Positions 24,201 through 36,466 of a stretch of DNA of 64,000 bases are shown in pieces. The notes below the pieces were generated by a model, which saw only the letters and a list, made by a program, of their open reading frames with translations, had not been told where the DNA came from and did not search any database. Source of the stretch: Desmodesmus armatus (Eukaryota > Chlorophyta > Chlorophyceae > Sphaeropleales > Scenedesmaceae); contig VIIQ02000049.1 of assembly GCA_007449985.2 (NCBI GenBank), positions 124,001 to 188,000 on the forward strand, in the 5' to 3' direction. The first letter of the stretch is position 1; the number at the start of each line of letters is the position of its first letter. The position numbers were made by a program, and so were the translations under genes.

Positions 24201-26685
24201 ATGCTGGCCCAAGCTAACGTAGCCAACGCAGCCTCCTATGAAGCAGCCATGACAAGGCTGAAGAAGCTGGTGTTCAAGAACAGGATCAGGTCGGTTCAAG
24301 GCAGCACACACATCGCCTGCTGTGGCACATGTGCGAGGAGACATACACCTACTGCTGCACAACAGATGCAGCATGCAGACAACCAGGACTTGCTACGAAG
24401 CTGGTATCATGCCAAGCCAAGCCTGTGTGCTGAACAGCATGTCAGTCTGTCCTCACTACTGTACTGCTGTTGCTGGGGCAGGTTGCGGAACTTCATGCAG
24501 GACTTCGACAGGCTGCGCAAGGGGGAGATGCTCCCCAGCCAATTCACGTAAGCCAGCTGCGCCTTGACAGCTGGAAAGACTCACTAGGAATCAACCTGGG
24601 GCTGAGATGACATAGCTTTGCTTGTCGCCCGGGCTGGCCGTGCTGCCATGGCTCTAAGGAAGCAGCAGCAGCAATTTGGGAGTGCTACTGCAAACATGAT
24701 GCATGGAGGCAGGGTACAGCTAGCTGCACTGCCTGTTGCAGCTGCAGGAAGACTCCACGACAGAGAAGACGTTGACGCTGAACGTTCCACTCTGCATGCT
24801 TGTGCTGACCCACTCCTGCACATGCAGGCGGGGCATGGCCATCGCTGGCGTTGACAAGTGGCTGACACCAGCAGAGATTGAAGTCATCTGCCAGCACTAC
24901 ACAGCACCCAAAACAGCCAGCATGGATGTCATGCACTATGCTCAGTTCCTGGCGGACGTGGATGAAATCTTCACAAAACCAGTGAGTGCCTGTCTGTCAC
25001 GAGACTATGGGCAGCGCACCAGGAGCCCAATCACATTCTTGGCAGTGCAGTGCACAAGAGGCTCTATCTGCCAGCCCACATGATGTGTTACAGCTGATGC
25101 GTCAAACTGAACATGTGCACCTTTAGCCATCAGCCATTCCCCTCATGTGCCCATGCAGGAGCTGGAGAAGCACCCTCTTGAGGTCGTGCCTGCCGAGCCC
25201 TCAGAGCTGCTGGACAGGGACCGCTACCAGCGCAGCAGCAGGGACCTGGTGAGACCCTCACGGCATGCACTTGCAAGCTTCATATCATACTGGCAGCTTG
25301 TTTCATGGCGGCAAAGCAGACCTTGGGCGACAGTGATGCCAGTATACAGCAGAAAACAGCTGCGAGTGCAATAGCCTTCAGCAGACTCGCCTGCTGGCAA
25401 TCGGTGCAGCCACTCAGCCACAGCCAGCACCCGCTTTGGTCCTTGCCACTTCGTGATCAGGACCCTGCAAGGCTTGCCAACTAGGTCTTGCTGTTGATGC
25501 CACTGTCTGTGAACGCACCGGCGCCGCCTCTTGTCGCAACAGGGTCCAGAGAAGGAGGCGAGGCTTGCTGCACTGATTGGGCGCATCAGTGAAATATGTG
25601 GCAAGCGGGGCGTCATGATCAAGCCCTTCTTTGATGATGCGGCGCAGGATGACCACTCTGGTGAGCACCAGCCCAACCTGCAACTGTAGCAGTGCAGCCA
25701 AGCAGCTGCTGGCCATGGGTGCAGGGTGGTTGCTGCTGCTAGGGCGTTGAATTCTTGCTGGTGGCATGTTCGTGTTTGTGCCCGCCAGCCCATCAGGGCA
25801 GGGCGGGCCAGAAAATCTGCTGAAAATCTGACCTGCAATATGACTGCCTTGCGGCATGCATGCCTGCCGCTGTTAGCTGTGTATGCTTGCTTGCACACGT
25901 TTGCGCAAAGTACTTTATCTGGCGAGCGTGCTGGGGGCTGCCAGGCCTGAATCAACCATGTTGTCCTGCTTCATGTTGCTGCTTCATGCAGCCACACTGT
26001 ATGGTCACGTCACTCATGCACAGTTCAAGCAGTGCCTGTCTGTCAAGGTGAGCTGACAGTAGCTAGCACTCGTACTGCAGGAGCCTGCAGTACATGCAGC
26101 CCCCTACACCACCAAGCGCACAACAACATGGCTGCAGGCTTTGCACAACAGCACAGTGTCCTTGCAGCATGTCGTATGCTGCCGTTTCCCACATGCTGCT
26201 GACAGGTCTGTATTGCGCCGGCCATCACATGGGCCAGACGGCCTCCTGCACTTACCCCCTTCATGTGTTGCTTGCCTGCAGGTCAACATCCACATCACGT
26301 CTGATGAGGCCAACCTGCTGTGTGAGAAGTTCAAGCATGATGACTACCCAGAGCTGACTAACTACGTTGCCTTCAGGTAAGGCAGAAGTGCAGCAGTGCA
26401 GCATATGCGACATAACTCAGCGGGACAGCCACTTTGCAAGAGTTGCCTTGACTGACAGTCAACTAGTTGGTGAACCCTCACGCACCCATACTGGCCTCAA
26501 ATGCCAAGTAACCACAGCACAACCATGACCGACAGATTGCTGCAGCGTATCACTCCTTGAATGGCCCTGCACACCCCAAACGTGCTGAGCGCATCCCTGC
26601 CCTGACGCTGCCCGTGGTTCTTGTGCTGTCGCCCTGCAGCCACACGGTGGACCCACCTCTGGGGCGCTTTGAGACCTACGTCTGA
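24201..26685 (+). CDS. EF-hand-like protein, possible ciliary protein
   Basis: Eight exons: 24201-24289, 24482-24547, 24828-24981, 25159-25248, 25543-25660, 25992-26047, 26282-26376 and 26640-26685, giving 237 residues. Phases agree at every junction, including 46-66 nt exons too short to appear as ORFs. The start MLAQANVANAAS could be preceded by an upstream exon. The first ~80 residues hold RLRNFMQDFDRLRKGEMLPSQF and LTPAEIEVICQHY, the pattern of an EF-hand pair with D-x-D-x-x-x-x-G in the first loop. A second helix-loop series follows (LAALIGRISEICGKRGVMIKPFF, HAQFKQCLSV, TSDEANLLCEKF), and the end is HTVDPPLGRFETYV. Related proteins occur in ciliated eukaryotes, but I cannot name the orthologue. 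Calcium binding is doubtful where loop acidic residues are missing. Confidence 0.7.
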
Positions 26686-28002
26686 GCTGGAACCCATGCT
26701 GCCAGAGCAGCAGCTTGTGAAGTCCCTAAGTGAGGGCTGTCTCAGAGGCACTGGCAGCGCCTCGGTGCAAATGGTGGTGCCACAGTGTTCAATTTGGCGC
26801 AGTGGTGATGCAGTCTTGTTGGCGCGTGGTGATGCAGTTTGGCACAGATTGGGCAGGCTGGACTGCATGCATGCAGCGCATGTGCTCACCTGTCAGGCGC
26901 TTGATGCTGCTCTCCTGCCGTTGAGTTGTAAGTGCAATGTATACATGGGTGAAGATGTGAAGAAGAGGTATTCAACTGAACAACGCCATACATCAGATTC
27001 GTTCTTTTTGTCACTACTTGTACGGCTTGAAAAGACACAACCACACAAGACTACATGTACAATCTTGAGCGCCTTTGTCCAGTCACTGTTTGACATGTCA
27101 CTTTGGACCTGTCGCTGCAAGTCAAGACATCTAACAGACAACGCCGGCCAGCAAGCACCTGTCACTGATCACCACGGACCAGTAAGTCGAGTTTGTTACA
27201 CACAGTCAATCCCACCCCCGCATAAGTGATGTAGCAGTGGTTGACTTTGGTGAAGAAGAGTACACTGTGCAATGTACACCACATGAATAGAGGGTCCCAG
27301 CACAACTGCAGTCACTCCGGTACATGAGGCAATACACAAACAATCAGGCTGCTGCAGCATGCCGCGCACCGCCCTGCATGGCAAGTGATGGACATCACTG
27401 GAATGCACAACCGCCACAGAAGCTGGCCTGTGGTGCCGTGCAGTCCATGCTCTCTCACACATAATAGGCCCAGAAAAGGACCTGCAAAGGCTCGATGAGA
27501 GCGCTTGCTTTAGGCACCACCTGCACAACTCGCACACGCTACTGCTCACTCTTTCACTTATGGCCCGATGCGAGAACGACAGCACCAAATGCCAAGGTGC
27601 CTGCCTGCTCCTACAATGACACATGCGCACACCCACCCAGCTGCTGCTCAGCTGGTACCAGCAGCAATCCTAGCCAGCACATGTGCCATGCAGCACCCCT
27701 TGACCCCGAAACAACACCCCAAGCATACCGAGAAGAAGACCCATGCGAAGAGACAACGCAATCAACCAGAAACACCCCAGTAGCAAAACACTGACCACGG
27801 CAATGCCACGCAAGGGTACCAACAGCGACAACCCATCACCAGCACAGGCCTGCTTGCATGCATACTCCACAGACCTGTGTGCTGCACACAGTCCTGTGCA
27901 CCAAAAGCACACTCAGGCAACCAAACCCGCATCATTCAGGGCCATCCTCAACTGGCAGCCAGCGCGCAAAGATACCGTTGCCAACTTCAAGCTACCGTGC
28001 GT
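26686..28002. other. Intergenic between convergent genes
   Basis: Lies between the 3' ends of the EF-hand-like gene (+) and ClpC (-). TGTAA at 26927-26931, about 240 bases after the EF-hand stop, is a likely poly(A) signal. Open frames show no recognisable content. Confidence 0.45.
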
Positions 28003-31000
28003 CTATGAGATGCCAGCTGGTGTTGCGTCCATCATTTGCCGCATCTTCTTGTCGCCTGCCAACACTGCGATGGCACCATCAGGGTCGACGTCCATGATGA
28101 CAACATCACCCTCCTTGATGTCACCGCACAGGATGCGCTCAGCCAAGCAATCCTCAATGAGGCGCATGATGGCACGACGCAGCGGGCGGGCACCGTAGGC
28201 GGGGTTGAAGCCCTCGTCCACCAGCCTGCAGGAGTGGTGTGGGGATGGCAGGGGTGGCAGGCAACATACTCTGTCAGCACCACATCCTTGAGTATGACTG
28301 TTGTGGATGACTCCAAGACCAAAGACAGAAGGGGGGTCTGGTCCACACAGTGCAGGCCACCGACTGCACGAGTCCCATGCGGCATGCGCAGGCAGAACAG
28401 TGTATGCTGTCCACAAAACGTGGACAGCATATATAATCCACTGCTCTGCATGCAGATGCTGCATGAGAGTCCTGCAGTAGCCGGTGGCTTGAATGCTTTC
28501 CGCCTTGGCCCTTTACGAACTTACCCTCAAACCAACCTGTCCCCCACAGCATGTGCGTCTTTGCGCCCCAGTCTCCCACACCCCCTATACCTCTGTTTTC
28601 AGAGTGAAGTACCCTGTCCGTCTCACCTGTCCTTGAACTTCTCTGTGACCTCGATCTTCAGGCCCTTCTCCTCTCCACGCTTGAACACATCGCGCAACAT
28701 GATGTCTGCGATCTGCTTGACCTCCTTCTTGGTCAGCTGCCTGAACACAATTATCTCGTCCAGACGGTTCAGGAACTCGGGCCTGAAGTAGCTCTTCAGC
28801 TCCTCATTCACCAAGCTCTTGATGCGGCTGTAGCTCATGTCCTGGGACAGTAGAGGCAGGGCAGAAGGACAAGACCATGCAGGTCAGCAACCTCTTGTAC
28901 TACAGAAACTGTCAAGCCAGCAGCACGCATTGGCGACATGTGGTGCCCCGACTTGGTCTCGCGCAGCCCCTCTCCTGTCTGCTGCAACTGCACAGCCTCC
29001 AGGACAAATCCCACAACAGATAGGGCTGCAAATAACCTTAAAATAACAACAAAAACAAGCTGGCCCGCGCCCGCGCCTGCGCGCACACGCCTGCGAAGCT
29101 TTCCCCCTGTGTCTCACACACCCGCCTGTGATACCCAGTGCACCCCCTACGCCCTACAGCAGCTAGTAGCCCACCCCATACAAACACTCCCCCCCCCCCT
29201 AGCCCACCTGCTCTGCCTCCTCGTCATCAGGGCGCAGGAAGAAGCCAAAGCTGCGGCCACCCTTCTCAATCACGCTGGCTCCCACGTTACTGGTCATGAT
29301 GATGAGCGTGTTTTTGAAGTCCACGGTGCGACCCTTGCTGTCAGTGAGGCGACCATCCTCCAGAATCTGCAGGCAGCAGCAGGACATACGACCTCATGTC
29401 AGATGGAGGCTATTACAAGCTTACACTTTCCCAGCTGCTCTCACTGAATCGGCGGCTTATTGCAAACCAACCATGGTGATAGTTGCCACCTCAACCAGCT
29501 GCTGCAACGTCCTCCTGTGCAACCCCTGACCCTCAGCACTGTCGGCAAGTCATAGGCGCATCCAGCCCAGTGCTCGCATCAAAGCCACAGTAGCATCAAG
29601 CCACAGCAGCAGCCCCCACCTGGAGCATCATGTTAAAGACGTCTGGGTGAGCCTTCTCAATCTCATCAAACAGCACCACGGTGTAAGGCCGCCGCCGCAC
29701 AGCCTCTGTCAGCTGGCCACCCTCCTGGTAGCCCACGTATCCAGGGGGAGAACCAATCAGCTTGGACACTGTGTGGCGCTCCATGAACTCCGACATATCC
29801 AGGCGCACCTGGGGGGGGGGGGGAGGTAGCAGGGGAAATAGCAAGTCAGGCCAGGGCAAACTGTGCCACCAAGATGCCTGTGCTCACACATGCCTGTTGG
29901 TTCATGTGAAAGGCCATCTACACAACCTTGCAGGGTACTGACTGTGCTCTGCACCCACAAAAGGGGATGCTCGCAATACTCAAACAGCCACTACAGCTGC
30001 TGCCGTCATCTGTGCTGAAATTCAGCCTATAATTCAGTCTCTCTGCACTGCCACACTAGGGCAACTTCAATGCAAAAACAAAGGGCCGACTCACCATGGC
30101 GGTTTCACTGCCGAAGTAGTAGCTTGCCAGGGTCTTGGCCAGCTCTGACTTACCCACACCAGTGGGTCCTGCAAAGATGAAGCTGGCAATGGGGCGGCTG
30201 GGGTTCTTCAGGCCCACGCGAGCACGGCGGATGGCACGGCTGATGGCAGACACAGCCTCCTCCTGCAGGGCGGGAAATACAAGATCCCAGGGAAAGGGTC
30301 ACGACCGGGTGATTTAGAGGCTACGCCAGCGCGCAGCCAGCAAGGCAGGCCCCCAAGCAAAACAGCTAGCTTCCCTGAAGAGCCTGCAATGCACACCAAG
30401 GCTGGCGAGTGGCCTTGCTTGCCAATGTATGAGGTAAGCCGCATTACAGGGATGAAGTGTTTGACGGTGTTACAAAATGGAACGGTTGTTGAGTCTCACC
30501 TGTCCAATGACGCGGCCGTGCAGCACCTCCTCCATCTTGATCAGGCGCTCAGTCTCATCGGCTGACACCTTCTCAATCGGGATGCCAGTCCACTGGGCGA
30601 CAATGTTGGCAATGTCCTGCTCAGTCACCTGGAAACAACCAACAATACAGCGCAACAGCAAGAATACATAGTCAGCCGTTAGTCACCCAACCCAGGCCAG
30701 CAGGTGTGAGCCATGGGCCAGTGCAATATCATAAAACATTTGCGTGCGCTCTGCAGCATCCTAAAAGCTTGGAGAAGGCAGCCTAAAAACCCCTTGCCAC
30801 CAGCACAAAACTGAACAGTCCTTCAAAATGTCGTCCCACCCAGCCCTAACAACCACACCTGTGGGCCGCCGCCCTCCACGCTCTCTGCCTCTGCCTTGCT
30901 GGTCTCCTTGGCTCCTGCGATGATGGCGCTGATCTTGGCCTTCAGCTCCATCTCACGGTCACGCAGCTGGCCAGCCTTCTCAAAGTCCTGGCCGCGCACA

Positions 31001-34000
31001 GCACCGTCCTTGTCCTTGGTCACCTGAGGGCCAGAGCAGCGGCAGGGCAACACACGGAACAACATGAACAATCAGTATAACAGTTGGGGGCACAAGTCAA
31101 AAACCCACACTGACCAGCGCACAACCAACGTCCTCCTTGGGCTATCATACAGATGCCTACAGCACCCACTCAACAGACGCAACACAGCCCCAGCCTGCAC
31201 GAGGAAAGCATCAATGCAGACATCAAACAAAAACCACCCTAGCCCAGAGCAGCACACCATTCCAAGCCCCACAGCCCCCCCCCACACCTGCTTGAGCTCC
31301 TTGTCGAGCTCGCGTGCCTCCTCAGGCAGCTGGATGTGCCGCAAGCGCACACGGGAGCCTGCCTCGTCAATGAGGTCGATGGCCTTGTCGGGCAGGAAGC
31401 GGTCGCTGATGTACTGGCTGCTGTACTTGGCTGCGGCCATCAGGGACTCGTCAGTGTAGCGCAGCTTGTGGTGGCTCTCGTAGCGCTCACGCAGACCCTG
31501 GAGTTGTGGGAATGCAGGACACAGGGATACGTGCAATCAGCAACGGACAGGCAAAATTGAGTGGGCAGCGAGGGATGCGCGCTTGTAGGACTGCCTGCAT
31601 ACAAGTGCGGAGACTGTGCAGGATGCGCATCTTCGCGCTGCCAAATACTATCGCTGCCTATACATGTTTCTCACAGTGTCGTGGGTGCGCAAGCCATGAC
31701 AAGAACAAAGTACGTCATCACTGCAGCATGTGCTCAACAAGCAGCCTGCTGTGGCCTTCAAATGCTTGCTGCACTGCTTGCTCCGGTGTCATGAGCATGT
31801 CGTCAATGCGTCTGCACTGACCTGCAGGATCTCATAGGTCTCATCAATGGAGGGCTCAGGCACTGTCACAGGCTGGAAACGACTGCAGAAGCAGACACAA
31901 TGGCAACCGCACACCACACAGACGGGGTCAGTACCTGCATCAACACTTGTGCTGCGCCAGCAGCATCAGTGCTCCTGAGATGCTGCAAATGTCGCTGCTG
32001 ACAGCTGACAAACCACCAGCAGCAACAATCCTCAGACTGCCTGCATGTTGGGCGCAGCCGCTGTACTGCTGCGCTGCTTCAACCCACTGCTGCTGCGGGT
32101 GGCAACGATGGCCAAAGCCTCGATTTGCGCCCACCCCCCCCCCTCCTCCCTTCCACACACTCACCGCTCCAGCGCCGGGTCCTTCTCAATGTGCTTCCTG
32201 TACTCATCCAGGGTGGTGGCACCAATGCACTGCAGCTCACCACGAGCCAGGGCCGGCTTCAGGATGTTGGCTGCATCAATGGCTCCCTCAGCAGCACCAG
32301 CACCAATCAGGGTGTGCACCTCATCAATCATCTGCACAAGACACGGACAGATGCAGCAGGACACACCAACAGGGCTCCGTTCAGTGAAATGTCTGCGCAC
32401 TGCTATTACTGCATCTACCACTGAAAGCTTCTGCTTTGCAATGGCTTGAGGGCACCCAGGCCTGTCGACACTTTAGTGCCCAGTATACCCACTGCCCATT
32501 CCTCTGTGGCTGTGACTCGTCTTGACTATCACATCAGCTTCACAATGCCCTCTTGAGTGCGTCACTCCCACGGCATGGCCTTCAAGGACCCACTCAACAG
32601 CAACATATCGTCAGCAACAATGCGTGCCTATATTTGCTCCTGGCCCGAACCCCAGCCCCAGCCAAAAAAAACACTCACCAGGATGATCTCGTCGTTCTGC
32701 TTGATCTCGTCCATCAGCTTCTTCAGGCGCTCCTCAAACTCACCACGGTACTTGGTGCCAGCAACCAGCAGACCCATGTCCAGCGTGATCACCTGCAGGG
32801 CGGTCAGCCAGCAATGCAGCCAGTGAGCTGGTCCAGTGTAGCCAGGCCCAAGCCAACAACCAACACATCAACGTGTGATGCTGGTGCTGTGCTGCCATCC
32901 TGCTGCAACCCTGCTGCAACTGCTGCAGTCTGTGCGCATATGGACCCTGTGCAGCTGCACTTTCAACTTCACTGGCGCTTGACACCGACTGCAGACTGTT
33001 CTCGCCAGCCTCCCCAAAGTTCAGCTGCTCATGCCTGCCTCCACTAGCCCCCCTGCTGCTGCATCCTTGCAACCCCCTTCCCCCCGCACACCTACGCCCT
33101 CCCTTCCCCTGCCTTACAAGGGCCCCATTTGCTCACCTGCTTGCCCTCGATAGTCTCGGGCACATCGCCGGTGGCAATCATCTGAGCCAAGCCCTCAGCC
33201 ACTGCTGTCTTACCCACACCGGGCTCTCCGATGAGGCAGGGGTTGTTCTTGGTACGGCGACCCAGGATCTGGATCACGCGCTCAATCTCCTTCTTGCGGC
33301 CCACCACGGGGTCCAGCTTGCCCTGATGAGGCGCAGGAAGGTCAGCACAACAAGCGCAAGACAGTTCAGACACACCCACAAGAACGAGACAGGTCGCCCC
33401 AGTCCGGATGCAAGCGTGCAACACACGTCACTCATACTGATGCGCTCCATACGCCTGCCCCAGCTGTGTATCCTATGAATGATCAGCAGTGCCAAATAGT
33501 ACATTCAGGTGACTGCCTGTGGGACCGCCTTACATCTCTGTCGACAGCCCGCTGCGCTACACGGTGCCAGAGGTTCTGCATAGCACCAGGCCCAGCCTGC
33601 GCCCCCTCACCTCCTCAGCCTGGCGTGTGAGGTTGGTACCGTACTCCTCCAGGGTGGGCATCTTGTTGGTGCCGCTGGAGCCGCCGCCCACACCTGCACC
33701 CACTGCCTCCTGGCTCTCACCCACCATGCGGATGACCTGCAGGGTCAACAAGGCACACGGCGCTGCTTCAACCCGGGTGCTGTACACGCAAATCATGTGT
33801 TGTGACATACCCCATCGGCCAACATACTAGACCTCAACACAGCATGCACTGCACTGTGCGTTTGTGGTGGTGCTTTGGCAGCACTGCAGAAACTGCTACA
33901 GACCCACAGCCAGCCAGTCAGCCGGCCTACACTGTCAAGCAGCACTGTGATGCAGCGGCGTGCAAAGGTGACAGGCCGGGCCGCTGCTGAAGCCAGGACA

Positions 34001-35601
34001 GCGCTGATGTTTTGGGACATCATACTGCGCCCATGCTGGCTGTGCCAGCTGCCCTGTGCTTGATGGTGGCTCCTGCAGCTGAATCACTGCACAACAGCCA
34101 CAACTGCTGGTGACCAAATGCAAAGCCAACATATTGCTTTGGTGCTGCAATGTCACACACACCTGTGTGCGGATCTTTGATGGGTCAGCACCCAGGGTCT
34201 CCAGCACGCGCGCTGCAACTCCCTCGCCCTCACGCAGCAGACCCAGCAGGATGTGCTCAGTGCCAATGTAGTTGTGGCCTGCATAACGCAACAAGCACAA
34301 CAGCAAACACCCCACCATCAGTACCAGCCTGGCAGCAGCACCCAGCCCAGCAGCAGTCAAACCTTGGCCGAAAGTTCCGGCACAGGACGGCCACACCGAT
34401 CACGAAGGAGGCACGAGATCTCAATACAAGCCTTACCGAGCTGGCGGGCCTCCTCCAGCGACAGCTCCAGGACACGCTTGGCGCGAGGCGTGAAGGGGAT
34501 CTCCACCGCCACGAAGCCAGAGCCCCTGCCAATGATCTTCTCCACCTCGACACGTGCATCCTTGAGGTTGACACCCATGCTCTTCAACACCTTGGCTGCA
34601 ATGCCTGTGGACTCGCCAATCAAGCCCAGCAGGATCTGCTCTGTGCCCACAAAGTTGTGGCCCAGCCTGCGAGCCTCCTCCTGAGCAAGCATGACCACCT
34701 TGATGGCCTGCATGTAACGAAACATACACAGGCAGCAGCAACAGAGTGACAAAGTGCACGCCAATTTGTGCGGTGCAGCACTGCTGCTGCTTGCGCTGCT
34801 GCTGCTGTGCCAGCCTGGACACTGTCCAAGCACGTGTGCAGCCCAAACACTCCTGAACTAACGAAGATCCTGTAGGCTACCAGTCCATTATGCTACAAGT
34901 CCACAACCTGCTACAAAGCCCCTTCATGCTGACCGTACAATGGCGCACGGTCTGCATAATGCATGGTCTGCATGCATTATCCAGCTGCCCACCAGGTGAC
35001 ACCACAAACCAACCCAAGCATTTCCCTCACAGCCCAAAGGCTGTGTCACTAGCCAAAAAGGCTGTGTCTGCTGCCCCTGAGGTTACTGCTGCTGCTGGCC
35101 CTGCAGCCACAAGTTCACCCACAGCCCTACTACCATGCTGTGTTCATGCTCCCTAGCACGAGCACCACCAGCGGGCTGACAAATCATCTGGGATAAGACA
35201 GCACTGCATGCAGCCTTGCGTGTTGTATATGATACACCTGCTGCTTGCAAGCCCTTGTCTGACAAAGCCGCATGGCCACTGGCCCTTGGTCAAGGCACCC
35301 ACAGCTCGAAACACCCTGGAAGCCCAACAACGCATGACCACCCACCTTTTCAGTGAAGCTGAAGACGTATCACCGCCAAGAGTGCATGAAGGGGCACAGG
35401 AATGCAGGCAGCAGCAGGTCAGCAGCATGCCACAACCGCCCATGCCCACCACCTGTCGAAAGCCCTAGCAGCACAGCATACCCACCGCTCAAACATGGCC
35501 TTCGTCACAACAGCCCTTCTGCTGGTGCGGGAAACCCGTGTCTGTGACACGAGGGACCGTCTGGTGCCCATGAAGCTGCTGCTGCTGCTCTGTGAAGCCA
35601 T
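28003..35601 (-). CDS. CLPC: Chloroplast ClpC, Hsp100 chaperone of the Clp protease
   Basis: Seventeen exons on the minus strand: 35601-35486, 35358-35346, 34707-34437, 34278-34163, 33736-33611, 33322-33137, 32792-32679, 32331-32165, 31882-31822, 31497-31288, 31023-30859, 30628-30500, 30262-30095, 29808-29620, 29366-29208, 28841-28627 and 28225-28003. They give 875 residues. A Ser/Arg-rich transit peptide (1-35) precedes [20 protein letters not shown]. Two Clp-N repeats follow, then AAA+ module 1 (GEPGVGKT near 246, MIDEVHTL near 314), the UVR-like [18 protein letters not shown] (473-490), and module 2 (GPTGVGKS near 590, VVLFDEIE near 658). ClpC unfolds stromal substrates for the ClpP/R core and acts at the import motor. 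An upstream in-frame ATG at 35730 would add 43 residues. The usual Phe before IDEVHTL is Met here. Confidence 0.96.
28403..28431. repeat. 12-bp inverted repeat with 5-nt loop in last ClpC intron
   Basis: Arms TATGCTGTCCAC (28403-28414) and GTGGACAGCATA (28420-28431) are perfect complements around AAAAC. They lie in the intron between exons 16 and 17 of ClpC. Confidence 0.8.
29809..29823 (-). other. Homopolymer splice acceptor: C13 followed by AG
   Basis: A run of 13 G on the plus strand (29811-29823) reads as C13 then AG on the minus strand, directly before ClpC exon 14. The whole polypyrimidine tract is therefore one homopolymer. Confidence 0.75.
35346..35358 (-). other. 13-nt microexon of ClpC
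   Basis: CTTCACTGAAAAG is flanked by CTTCAG and GTGGGT and is phase 2 in, phase 0 out. It restores the invariant MFERFTEKAIKV sequence: without it FTEK is missing and the frame breaks. Confidence 0.88.
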
Positions 35602-36466
35602 CAAGGCATTGCACTGCACTGCTGCGCGGCGTGCCCGGCCTGCTGCATGCTTGGGGCTCAGACTGGCAACGCGATTGCTCTGGCGTGCATGGAGCACGCC
35701 AGAGCGGCCTGCGTTGAGGCTTTGCTGCATCGCTGCTGTTTGCTGCCCGAGTTGTCCCTGCCTCACACGACTACTCGGCCTGTGATGGCAAACTAGGCAC
35801 GCTGTGTAACCCAAACGTGCGATCCCAATGAACGACGATAGGCTTGGGATCCTTCCTGGACGCCGGAAAGAACAGGGGTCATTTGTTATTTGTGTCAAAC
35901 CTTGATGGTTTCCGATGAACAGCGGGAAAGCCTCGGGACGTTCACAATCCGTCTATTACGCACAATGTAGCTGTTTGTCAGGGGCCACGCTTTGGTACAA
36001 GCGTTACACCAGGCAGTCCCTCCAACAACTGCTGATTTGGTGCCCATTGCATGGTGCTTTGGAGCTAGTGCGTGACAAGGAGTTGGAAAAAGGGATGTTC
36101 GTCTCCACCCAATTGCACCGGGGGTGGGGCCGGTTAGGACCACCCACCACGCCATGTCCACTGAAGGCAGAGTTTAATTGATTTGTGTGCATGCACTATG
36201 GAAGCTTCTTGCATGAAGCGCAGCAGTCCTGCCAGTTGGATTCAGTCACAGAGCACACACACAGACACAAGAGGGGTGATGACCTGCTGCCGCACCACAA
36301 TTCCATCACTGGGCCTTGATGGCTCCCCAATAAACGTTCCACGGCTGCAGTCCCCGCACACATTGGACGTATACAACCTGACCCCCTCATCAAATAGACG
36401 GGTCAGTGGATCCAATGCCTCACCAATCCATATTCACGCCGGAGGGGAGGATCCCCTGGCGCACTG
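35602..36466. other. ClpC upstream region and 3' side of the USP gene
   Basis: Should carry the ClpC promoter and 5' UTR, and the 3' UTR of the next gene to the right. The 35677-35705 hairpin lies here. TTACA at 36004-36008 could serve the USP gene, but is about 460 bases from its stop. No further gene is seen. Confidence 0.4.
35677..35705. repeat. 12-bp perfect hairpin in the ClpC leader
   Basis: Arms GCTCTGGCGTGC (35677-35688) and GCACGCCAGAGC (35694-35705) with a 5-nt loop. If translation starts at 35601 this is in the 5' UTR, about 76 nt before the ATG. If it starts at 35730 it is inside the transit peptide. Confidence 0.8.
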
